In this document: positions 54,629 to 64,000 of the stretch, one piece after another
How the letters are laid out: each line of letters starts with the position of its first letter
Position numbering within the stretch: position 1 is the first letter of the stretch
Assembly (NCBI GenBank): GCA_003988855.1
Contig: QYAI01000069.1
Coordinates: forward strand, 62,001-126,000
Direction of reading: 5' to 3'
Origin: Arachnopeziza araneosa
Lineage: Eukaryota; Ascomycota; Leotiomycetes; Helotiales; Arachnopezizaceae
Length of the DNA: 64,000 nucleotides
The notes under the pieces: generated by a model
Told to the model about the DNA's origin: nothing
The model's input: the letters and a program-made list of their open reading frames with translations, nothing else
Databases searched by the model: none
Made by a program: the position numbers and the translations under genes

Positions 54629-54845
54629 TGTCACGGAAAAGGACCCCCCAGCACAGGTCAGGGGGTTTCACGTACTCTGGAACTAGCTCCTGCGAGCTCC
54701 TCATGTACATAAATACTGAGCTCTGCTCTCAGCTTATTTAATTCTCTTCAGATCTATTCAATACAACTATCTCAAGCTTATCAAGCTCTTTTACGTGCTC
54801 TCACTACAGAAAGGATATATGGTTCATGAGCTCCTAAACGTCACA
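54629..54845. mobile_element. Solo LTR, 217 bp, with 5-bp target duplication
   Basis: Starts TGTCACGGAAAAGG and ends AACGTCACA, giving the canonical TG...CA termini. It is flanked by identical TTATC at 54624-54628 and 54846-54850. A TATA-like ACATAAATAC lies inside. No internal retrotransposon domain is seen on either side, so it is a solo LTR left by recombination between the two LTRs of an element. A 5 bp duplication is usual for Copia and Gypsy types. Confidence 0.85.
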
Positions 54846-54850
54846 TTATC

Positions 54851-56255
54851 TATAACGTTAATAACGGGCTATTACCTTTAGTAGTCGGCAGTTTTACGCT
54901 ATAAAACGAGAATGCTCAGGGTTGATTGGCTCGTCTAACCCCAATCGGGGAGGCAACACGGGCTAGTCTACTATAAAACGTACACTATAAAATGAGGTTC
55001 TTTTTGACATCTCTTGCGGAAGGGTATCTATTTATTAGGTCGAGAGCTACATGTAATTAAGAGGGTGTAACTCTCTGAGCTTCGTCAGGATAGATCCATC
55101 CGAGCTGATCCACGAATGGTGATGACCACTGATCAAGACATCTTGGATTTCTGGACAGCTGAAAGCGTTCTTGACTCTGAAATTTTATTCCAAGAGCAAG
55201 GAGGAAGTTACAAAGAGGTTATGAGGGTTTTGATCAAGCACGAGTTTGAGGAAAATTGCGAGAAAAAATTGTTGAGCTCAAGGAAGCCATCTTTCTAAAG
55301 GGATGTAGAGCAACTTGTTATCACTCCACCTTATAGTCTCTGGACGGATTCGTGGGGAAAGAGAGCAAGCCAATTTTCATTTTAGAACTGGTCACTAAAG
55401 AGAAAATAGTCAAATTACTGACCTGAAGATCCGTATTCGCCTTAAAAGTTCAAAACAATTCGCAAAATATGGCATATGGTCTAGAGACATTGAAAACTCT
55501 AGGTTGTTTGAGTGGGTTGACGTTCCTATGGTATTGAATGGGCTCCATAAACTACAGTGGATCAGCTCCGGATTGCAATCATGTAATATCACCAAGGGCT
55601 AATCCCATGGTCACGTCGAGGAATCCACTAACGAAGCAATGATAAATCACTCACGATGGAGCAAACAGCCATGCAACGAGACAGATACCCCACCGTCGTC
55701 GGCCGCTTCAAGCTGGATTGATGAAACGCTAAATGCCGCCAACAGCCATACTCGTCGTCAGCCGTGGAAGGAGACATTCGGGAAGGGTGTCGATTGCAGC
55801 TTGGATGATGATGGTGAGGATCTCGTCCGGGTGGAGAAGACTGCTCCAGGTGCAGTGGATCCAGACTGTCCTTTCAGACTTTAGGGAAGTAGCTTGGCTG
55901 GTTAAAGGATTCTATCACGTAAGGACTCGTTTCATATTTTTTACTTATGCACAAAGTAATTTGTACCTTATCTTTTAAAGGTTATCATTGAAAGGTGCTA
56001 TAGTGAGAGAGTTGAAGCTTAACTACTGAGATAAGTTTTCAACTAATAGTCTTATCAGATGACAGAAACGGAACAGTCCAATTAAAAATTCATGCATATT
56101 TTATCCTGCGAGTTTCTCTCTGCGGATATTCACAGAAAGTTCCAATCGATAATATAATCTTTTCATCCTAGTGCACAATGGATAATTATTCGAAATTTTG
56201 ATTTGTTTTCAGTAGTGAGAAGCCTCTGAATTGTATTGAACATCTACTAAAGCAT
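54851..56255. other. Gene-poor, repeat-flanked DNA
   Basis: About 1.4 kb with short ORFs at 55116-55298 (60 residues, begins MVMTTDQDILDFWTAESV) and 55639-55884 (81 residues). Neither is recognised nor clearly part of a spliced gene. 54880-55000 has a repeated CTATAAAACG word. Possibly further transposon or gene remnants; nothing can be named. Confidence 0.4.
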
Positions 56256-59200
56256 CTAAAGACACAATTTCATAAACTCCTTTTCTTCAAAAGGATCATC
56301 CTTAGCCTCTGGGCGCAATTTTGCCCTAACTTCAAGGGCACGATTCTTGCAAGTTTCACTATCCGCTTTCATCTCTTTCTGAGCATAGATCACAGACAGC
56401 TTATATTTAGCTCGCGCAAGTTGACCTTCTCCCTCATTCAAGGTCTCGGAAATAGCTACTATCTGACTTAAGAGTTCTCTGCTCAAATTTGATTAGCAAA
56501 TCATGCTGAGCAGGTAGTTGAGGACTCTTCAGCCACTTACATTGCAGAGGCGAGGTTTCCTTGTAAATAGAGGAGATTAGCTACATCATAAAGTGAATCG
56601 CAAGTCTTCAAACGATTCCCTAGAAGTTTTGACGAAAAGTCAAAGCTTTGGAAGCTAGCCGCATCGCATCATCAAGTGAGCCTTGAAGCAGTCGGATGCG
56701 GGATAGAAGAACCATATCGCCGGAGAACCGAGGGTTTCCACTTCGTAGGAATGTTTCATCGGTGAAATCTTTCAGCGAAGGACATCTTTTCAACATTTCT
56801 TCTGCCTCGTCTGCTTTACCCATACGAAGGAGGATGCTGGACATATTGCTGTATGAGTTTCCTATACGATCACTTTTAGTCCGTAATCGAATATCAATAG
56901 CCTTTTGATGATAAGTGTACGCATCTTCTAGCTCTCCCATCTCTGTGTAGGCTAAAGCGATATTGACTAAGCTAGCTGCGATAAGAGGATCTTCAGGACC
57001 TAGTTTGTTTGTGCGGATTTTGAGCGCGGTGTTGAACGGGGTCAGAGCTTTGGACGGATATGCCATATCTAGATCAATGAGGCCAGAAAGATCTACTGCA
57101 CTGGCGAATGCGAGACTACTCTTGTCTTGAAAGGTTTCCAAAGCGACGTCCACAAAATTTCGTGTCAGATCATAGTACTCTCTTTCGTACAAATACCTGC
57201 CCACACTGTCAGCAAATTCATCTTGAAAACACCCTCAAATTCAAGGGCTCCGAGGACTTTGATTTACCAACTGCACCGAAGGAGAAACTCTCCATAAACC
57301 TGAACATCTTGGACGGGTATCTTATATCTCTTCATTTGCTTCACCAGATACTCAACGTGAGGAAGACACTTTTCGCATTTCGTCCAAGCCTGGAATTGAT
57401 GGCCAAGATCCTCACTCCAGGTATCTGGGAACCCCCAGCCTAGGATTCGAACGACTACATCAAAACACTTACTCCTATCGTCCAATGAGAGCCTATGCAT
57501 TACAATTCCTTGTATTAGGCGGTGAATGGATAGTACTCCATTATCAATGCTCTTGTCGATTAGAGCAGCCTGCAAAAGAAATTCTTCAGCATCGCCGAGG
57601 CTGGTAATCTTAGCCTGATGAAATACCAATTTTGAGAGCTTTACTCACTCCATTTCATCATGAAGGAATTCAAATTCCTCTGTCTCTAGCAACTTCGATC
57701 CTTCTATGAGAACTGACTCATGAACGGCATCTGGTTCAAAAAGCACCAGTAGATTAAGCAAACTGCAAGACTCTCCAGAGAGTTTGGAGAGAGACATTTC
57801 CCACACAGTGCTTAAAGTGTGCTCATAGTCACTGAGCCCAATTTTCTTGGCATTTATTTTTGCAGCATTGCGTTCATAAAGTGGTAGATAGTCTTGCAGT
57901 GGGATTTTTCTTTGCAATATAAAACCACCAATCTGGCTTAGGGCTAGCGGGAGGCCCCCTAATGCTTGAGTGATTGCACCAGCCTTCTCCTGGTTTGAAG
58001 ACACAGTGTCATCAAGGCCGACGACATTGAGTAGATATTTGGAGCCAGTAAGCTTGTCGAAAGGCTGGACATGTTAACCTGATGAAGCTGGACTATGAAT
58101 AGAGTTAAAATCACGAGTCGTCAAAAGTATACAGCCACTGCAACTTGCAGGCCATCCCAGTCGAAGGATTTGGAGGTCATCCGCATTATCGAAGATAAGA
58201 AGCCAAGGACAACCTTTAGCATTAGCGTAGTTAGTCATCTGCCGAAGAGTGCAGGCCTGTTTTACAAAGGAGGAATAAATTCTCCAACAAAAAAAAGAGC
58301 GAAGTACTTACGAGCTTCTGCAAGCCACGTTTTTACCTTTAGGATAGCCGCAGCAGAATCTTGTATTTCATCTTCGCTTTTGACAAGTCCCAAAGTTTTC
58401 GCAATATTTTGAAAACTCTGGCCCATGCTAATTGTATTGTCTGCTGTAATCCACAAGATGGCGCTGTATTTTTCGCGATAGCGATGAGCATATTGTAAAG
58501 CTATTTGAGTCTTCCCTACACCTCCTGTTCCGTAGAGCGCGAAAGTTTTGAGGTGGATGAAACTATTTTCGGAATTGAGCGTCTGCTCAATCACTTGCAA
58601 AGCATCCTCGCGTCCGCAAACTTTGAATTAAGGGCCAAAGGAACGTGGAAGCATCGGACAACCTCGTTATCCTTGATCTTGCTTTCCTTCAGGGCGTCCA
58701 TGAGTTCTAAGACTTCCTTGTATTTAGACCCATCTCCTCTCATACAAGCTACATCTGCTTCGTTCTCAACTGTAGAAGAAAGGCGTTTGATTCGGCGAAG
58801 GGTCAGCGTAAAGTCCCGCCGAAAATTTTCCCAGGCACCTCGACGTAAGAGAACATGAGGGTGTGTACGGAAAAAAATGTATTGCACGTGCATAAAAGCA
58901 AATGACTTCTGTATACACATCGATCAAAGCAGTTTCAAGTCCCCTCCCAAGTGGAAGATTGCGTTCATAGCTTCTGAACCTTGGTAGGGTGAGGCTGAGC
59001 TCTTCGAGCATGTCTAAGACATCTTGAAGCGTGTCTCCAGCCGAGGATGCCAAGGATAATATGACGCGAATGCTTCCCCAGACAAGAGCAGTAAACTTTG
59101 CGTCCGTGCCAAAGTAGAGGGCAATGACAGCGGAGAAGTCGTCGACAAACTTCAACTTCGGGCCTAGGCGGCTCATCGAACTTAGCGCCTTTCGCTCGTG

Positions 59201-59330
59201 CGGTAGCATTGCCTCGATAGATTTGGTATGGCTGAGAAGGTCATCAAGTGAAACCACGTCAATGAAGTCCAGATATTCTTCATTCTCCGCAAGTTCCTCC
59301 CGATAACGCTGGCCGTTTCCTGCTGCGAAC
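56256..59330 (-). pseudogene. Fungal NLR-type gene (DUF7708-like, NB-ARC, TPR), decayed
   Basis: STAND/NLR architecture. N-terminal DUF7708-like region: LKFVDDFSAVIALYFGTDAK with LVWGSIRVILSLASSAGDTL and LPRFRSYERNLP. NB-ARC: ALYGTGGVGKTQIALQYAHR (Walker A), CPWLLIFDNADD (Walker B), GLPLALSQIGGFI. C-terminal TPRs: LIAASLVNIALAYTEMGELE, IGNSYSNMSSILLRMGKADE and ELLSQIVAISETLNEGEGQL. It is broken: frame changes near 58870 (T7 run, HFF then RTHPHVLL), near 58620 (before GREDALQVI) and near 56640 (A4 run, RQ then KLLGNRLK), and stops TAA at 58074-58076 (between SSG and HVQPF) and TGA at 57645-57647 (after HDEME). The junction after the first NB-ARC exon is also out of frame. Confidence 0.8.
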
Positions 59331-60090
59331 TGTGAGTGTGGCCCAGCAAACAGAGGAGAGTCGTATCAGTGTCCTAGCTTGGGTCCATATTGAGTGTATA
59401 TGGGCAGATATTACTTGCGGGATCTGATAAACGGAATTGCGCACATGGAGTCGGGTCAAGTCTTTTGGATGAAATAGTGGTGGTCGGGCAAGGCCGACTT
59501 TTCGGTCAGTTGGTAGGACCAAAATAGAAATCGGGTTTCGGGGCCGACCCTTCCAACCGCCCGGCTTGCCTTTCCCCCCTCATTTCACCAAAAACAAGCA
59601 GCATTTAGAATTGTGCGCAATGAGTAAACATGAGGAGCCAACCATAACACCCGGTTCTCGACGCCTATCTCTGGTGCTGACATTCGCCGTGGCCAGAATG
59701 TAGGGTGCCCGGTTGAGTGTAGCACTTTGGGCGGGTAGTGACCTCTGGCAATACACAACAAAGAGCGGGATGTGGCCGTCATTACTTTGAAACGTGCATG
59801 TTCAATGCCAGCATTCGTAGGCTGAGGGAGCTGAGGATGGCCGCCTTCCGAAAACCTTCCTTTGAAACACGACATCTCAAGCTGAGATAAGGTGTCGTTC
59901 GTGAACATGTTTTTAAGTCAGGCTGCTCTCCTTTACCTCAGCTTCAATTCATTCGTTTGTTCCCATTATTCTTCATTTTTGGGCCTCATAGCGAAGCCAT
60001 CCTCTAAGGACCTACTTCTATGAGCAAATGCTCACCCAATCCTAACCTAACGACTATCCTCCTCATACAACACTGTTGAAATGCAATAGC
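59331..60090. promoter_or_regulatory. Divergent intergenic region
   Basis: About 760 bp between the NLR-type relict and the next gene. The relict's true 5' end may extend into the first part; its start codon was not identified. A minus-strand ORF at 59585-59908 has no family features. Confidence 0.35.
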
Positions 60091-61502
60091 ATGTCTTCTG
60101 CACGTCTAGCCTCAGTTAGTACTAGTAAGTGATGCGCTCCTATCGTCGCTCAATGATTCAGCTCTACACTTCATATCATAAATATGCAGACGTTTAACTA
60201 CAGGTCGTAGCCACTTCTAACAATGATTCAGTTCTTACTTCTTCGACCCTCACAAGCAGTCTCTCCCCTTCGGTTACTAAAATTCCACTCTCCTCTGAAA
60301 ATTGCTCTTTTCCATCACATCTGAGTTGTACGCATTGGCACAGTTCGTGGGTTCGCAACCAAGTTCAGCAGCAACCTAGAGAACTCTTTTCCGTCCTCCA
60401 AGACTACAATCCTGAATCAGAAGATCAGTATACAACTAGTTTCCTGAGACTCTGGGAAGAAGTTTCCCAGAACCTGATAACGAGCAGCTGCACTAGCATC
60501 GTCGATGTCGTCGAAAATCTGTCCAGCAGTAAGGATGGCATCTTGCGCTCCGCTACCACTCCCGAGACCCTCCTCATCGCGATAAACCTTGTGTTTGCAG
60601 TTATCGGCTGGCAGACTATGCTATATCAAGCCGATCTACACTCTTGTCCCGCGGTGCAACTTGCCATTGGCAACAAGATGGGAGCATATCAGGGTCAAGC
60701 ATATATGTGCTTGAAGCAAAGTCATACGGCTTGCAGAAAGGACATGCACGAGTTTCTTTTAGGATTCGGGGTTCTGCTCCCACCCAGAAACTTCAATGCT
60801 CTAGGAACTGCTGAGGATAAGAGATCATTTGCTGTTATGAAGACTGCCGATCCGAACTTGTTCAACGCCTTTCTTCTGACTTCTATCGCAGGCATCGAAA
60901 TCGAATGGGTAGATAGCTTAGCGTGCCACTTGGAATTTGACTCGGATTCAAAGACTCTATTCCTGTTTAGATACCCCTCATTTTGTGCTGCACATCTACC
61001 ATGCAGCGAAGGGTGTATTCATAAGAGTGTTATCCACGCTTGCGCCACCACGAATGCTGGTGATGACGACTGGGCATCGCCAGATGATGTCACTCAAATG
61101 CTCCATGAAACTGTTTTATCATATCGTTTGCTCTTTGGGCAAAGCAAGAATGCGCGTCGACTATTTCGAAAGCTGAGGCCATTTGACGAGCTCCCGCTTG
61201 ACATCAAGGACGACTATCTGGAGTCCCTTTGCGCCCAAAAACGCTACAGTGGAACATTAGGAGCTCGTGAGCGCGAAACTTATGATCTTGTACGTGACTT
61301 TCCGATCCTGAGAAGTAGACTTGCTGTCTTGTTGAGCCATTTGAAGGACAAAAAACCAAATACATTCAGGGAACTATGGCGCGATAAACGTGACTCGCCT
61401 TCCTGGCTCACTTTCTGGGCTTTGCTCCTGTTTGGTGCTGTAGGCATTTTGCTAGCATTTCTACAAGTTGTGCTTCAAGTCATACAGATTGTTCGGCAAT
61501 AA
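60091..61502 (+). CDS. C-terminally anchored membrane protein, fungal family
   Basis: Exons 60091-60124 and 60211-61502 join in frame to 441 residues (acceptor ACTACAGGTCGTAG). The N-terminus is Ser/Thr-rich. A hydrophobic stretch LLIAINLVFAVIGWQTMLYQ is followed by a globular part with many Cys and His (CPAVQLAIGNKMGAYQGQAY, ACRKDMHEFLLGFGVLLPPR, IEWVDSLACHLEFDSDSKTL, FLFRYPSFCAAHLP). Near the end, LRSRLAVLLSHLKDKKPNTF and RELWRDKRDSPSWLTFWALL lead to a membrane helix and IVRQ at the C-terminus. The same layout occurs in uncharacterised fungal proteins encoded in accessory regions; role unknown. Its tail-to-tail neighbour is DPP III, 30 bp away. Confidence 0.7.
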
Positions 61503-61531
61503 TAATACTCTCGTTGCGAGTAATCTCTGGG

Positions 61532-64000
61532 CTAAATAGCTCGATCAATCCAGCTCCGAATGACACCTTCAGGAGTAGCTTCATACTCCTTGAGTTTCAC
61601 GTCACCCCCTTCAACAAATGTATTCGCCTGAACAAACACCCATTTCGGCTGTTTCTTCGCAAGCACAATCTGCCGCCACTCAAGATACTTGTCGTCAACT
61701 CGAGAGAGACCCTCATAGTACTGGCGACAAGTCTCAACATCGGCCGTACATCGATACATGTGCAGTCTCAGAAGCATCTCTCCCAAGGCGGGTTTTCCAT
61801 GACTCAATATTTTTGAACGATCAACACGGACGATAAGCTTGTTCTCAATCGTATCAGATTCAACAGTCATGAAACCATTTCCACTATTCAGAAGACATTT
61901 AAGCATTGCAAAATGGGCCTGTATTTTTCGTTAGTACTAAGCAGAAAATGGGTCTCCGTGCCCTGAAGATGGTGATGACTTATGACTATGAGCTTGGCCC
62001 CATTTCTGTACCATCAATTTAGTATTACTATGTGTCGTATTATTGAAAGCTCTTACCTTGTCTTCCAGATTGAAATTCTGTAATCCTTTCAATCCGTCCA
62101 CCCCCAGTTGAAGATAAAGGTTATACGTTACTACTCCCGGGTTAGGAAACATACAAACAACAAGAAACAATCCCTATTCAAAACTTACAATCTTCAGCAG
62201 TGATCTCGGAATTACTGTTAAAGCCAAGCAGCCTCAACAATTCCATATCACCCATCAAATAAGCACCAACAAGTTCAGCTCTACACTCGTCAACTGTAGT
62301 GGCAAGGTCACCAAATTGACCTGTCCAAGTCTGTCCACGCTTGTACCAGGACGTGATAGGCTTCCCAGTCAGTGGATTGCGAGGCGGATTCTCTTTATCG
62401 AAATTATACTTCCCTTCGCCATCTTGAGTCATCATCTTCCCGGTGCCGTGACCCAAGAGCTCATGGAGAACAACCCACCAGTAGTACGCTGGGTATTTGT
62501 GCTTCATGAACGTCTCAATTTCAGAAAAATCAATAAATGGACAGACTTCGTCTTTGTTGCTTTCAGCACTCATTCTGTTACTGATAATTACATTCTTGAA
62601 TCCACACTCTTGACGAATATCATTGTACTGGCACGGAGTCAGTAGAGGAGTGAGTGACTGGTGGATGAGATGCCACTTGCATTCGGAAGATTTATTCCAG
62701 GGAAAATAATGCTCGAACAATAAGCCAGAGCTTACTGAAATTAGTTAGAGGCTTTGCGTCAGGACAGCTTTCACTTACTATGAATGCTAGCAAAATCAGG
62801 TGGTTCAAACAGCTCCTTTTCAAACGACCCTTTACCATCATTTTCTGGGTACCCTTGAGCCCATGGTAGTCGCTTGATAAAAGTTGAAGAGTTTTCAACC
62901 AGTTTCGTCAAGGCTCTCGTCTCTTCGGGATCAGAGATGCCAACTAGCCCTTCGAATTCTGCCCTGGTTCCATGAGGATCTCTGTAGGGCTCTACAAAGC
63001 CAAGTATATTTTCAACTCGTGGCGCTTTATCCATGATCCAAGTGCGCTGCGACTCCCGATAGATTTCCAATTCACCAGTCTCAAAGCTTCTAATGTATTG
63101 AGAGATGAACAGCTTCTGATTATCATTTGCTGCATATTTAGCGGCTTCAGCAAGTGAGGAGCAGATATTCTGCAATTCCTCGGAGTGATCTCCGCGTACG
63201 AGAAATACAAGCCCGTCAGCACCAGGTTGTGGTAAAGCCAATTGGCAACGCGTTTCACTTTTCTCGATGGAGGCTTGGAGTACTTCGAAGATGACCGCAC
63301 CCGCTGGAGAACTGGCTTTCTGGATTCTTGTATTCTCAGGAAGGATAGAGTGCTCTTCCATTGTCCTTGATATAGTCATAATCTCCGGTTTTGAGATACG
63401 AACTTGGCCTGGATAGTAGGCACTCTGTGTGATATCGCTAGGATAGCCTAAGCTAATTGGAGGGGTAGAAAGCATACCCTGAGCAATTTCATCATGTAGT
63501 TTCATCAATTTCGGAGATCTCAAAGCAAATTTTTCAAGTGATTCGGGTTGAATTTCTGGGACGAACTTCTGGTCTCCGTAGCCCTATTTTTTGTGGTCAG
63601 TGTTGAATAGATAGAACTTATGAGTCGGAACAAACGAACAAAATAGTTTCCAATATTGGACAAAAAATTCGCGGCATACTCAATGAAAGCCTGAAGCTCC
63701 TGAGAAGTGACGTCACAAGCGCTACAAAGAGTTTGCCAATCGCCAGAGCAATGTGTGAAGAGCTCTATGATGAACTCAAAGATGCCCAAGGCCTCGGGAG
63801 AAACTTGGCGAAGTATAATTCTAGTACCATGCCAGGCAGCCCTGAGATATCCACCAATGTCAGCCCAGGGGAGAATTTCTTAGTGAAGAGTCAATGGTAT
63901 ACCGGCTCATGTAATGCGCATAAAGTTTTTCTTTTTGTGACAGGCTATCAAACGCTCTCTGGACACTAAGTTGATGGATCGGCGCTTTCACAGCAAGTCG
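61532..64000 (-). CDS. Dipeptidyl peptidase III (M49), 5' partial
   Basis: Zinc aminopeptidase that removes dipeptides, cytosolic in relatives. Exons from the right edge: 64000-63903, 63841-63640, 63583-62779, 62734-62189, 62133-62057, a short one from 62005 and 61918-61532. Zinc motif HELLGH with the second ligand site EECRAE-like VDECRAELVGAYL, both in exon 4; M49 landmarks GYPSDITQSAYYPG and YGDQKFVPEIQPES precede. C-terminus EATPEGVIRSWIDRAI. The N-terminal start lies beyond the window. The small exon KWGQAH near 61988-62005 does not join the last exon in frame with any GT donor I can see; this may be a rare splice or a lesion. Confidence 0.88.

Noticed and set aside
59585..59908. 107-residue minus ORF between the NLR relict and the membrane protein
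   Set aside because: No domain, no supporting signals; chance ORF in intergenic DNA.

Overview
The window comes from the nuclear genome of a filamentous ascomycete (Pezizomycotina). Genes carry short 45-100 bp introns with GT...AG ends, and the families present are typical of these moulds: FSH serine hydrolase, sedolisin tripeptidyl peptidase, a Zn2Cys6 regulator, class II P450s, BTB and F-box proteins and a fungal NLR. The class is probably Leotiomycetes, but that is an impression from the gene families, not something proved here. No rRNA, tRNA or CRISPR was recognised.

Layout. 0-13 kb is ordinary housekeeping: a left-truncated FSH hydrolase, proteasome lid subunit Rpn5, two BTB proteins, a chromodomain protein, a serine-rich protein with three copies of one motif, and a small membrane protein. 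14-24 kb holds an unclear locus, a secreted serine carboxypeptidase, a P450, a fungal SLATT two-TM protein and a small mitochondrial-type protein, with several purine-rich or tandem-repeat tracts. 24-39 kb has an F-box protein, a Cys/His-motif candidate regulator, several unrecognised proteins, the ribosome-biogenesis factor Ipi3, a secreted sedolisin and an APH-fold kinase.

39-44.5 kb is a decayed block. It holds a CmcJ/asaB-like oxidoreductase pseudogene with stops that look like C:G-to-T:A changes, a TIR element with TA ends, a CorA-like pseudogene with two in-frame TAG codons lying against the last exon of an SRPK-like kinase, and a zinc-finger-type gene with a broken 3' end.

44.8-54.6 kb is the most coherent functional unit. 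An NADPH-cytochrome P450 reductase and a P450 of the benzoate-4-monooxygenase-like type are divergently transcribed from one 560 bp intergenic region, followed by a Zn2Cys6 activator and a sugar-type MFS transporter. It reads as a small catabolic or detoxification cluster with its own electron donor. A hairpin-forming inverted-repeat element sits in the shared promoter, and the P450 lacks the usual I-helix acidic residue.

54.6-59.4 kb returns to unstable DNA: a solo LTR with a clean 5 bp target duplication, gene-poor sequence, and a fungal NLR-type gene (DUF7708-like, NB-ARC, TPR) carrying several frame breaks and stops. The window closes with a C-terminally anchored membrane protein and dipeptidyl peptidase III, whose 5' end lies outside. 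All exon boundaries are read by eye from splice signals and frame continuity; none is backed by transcript data.
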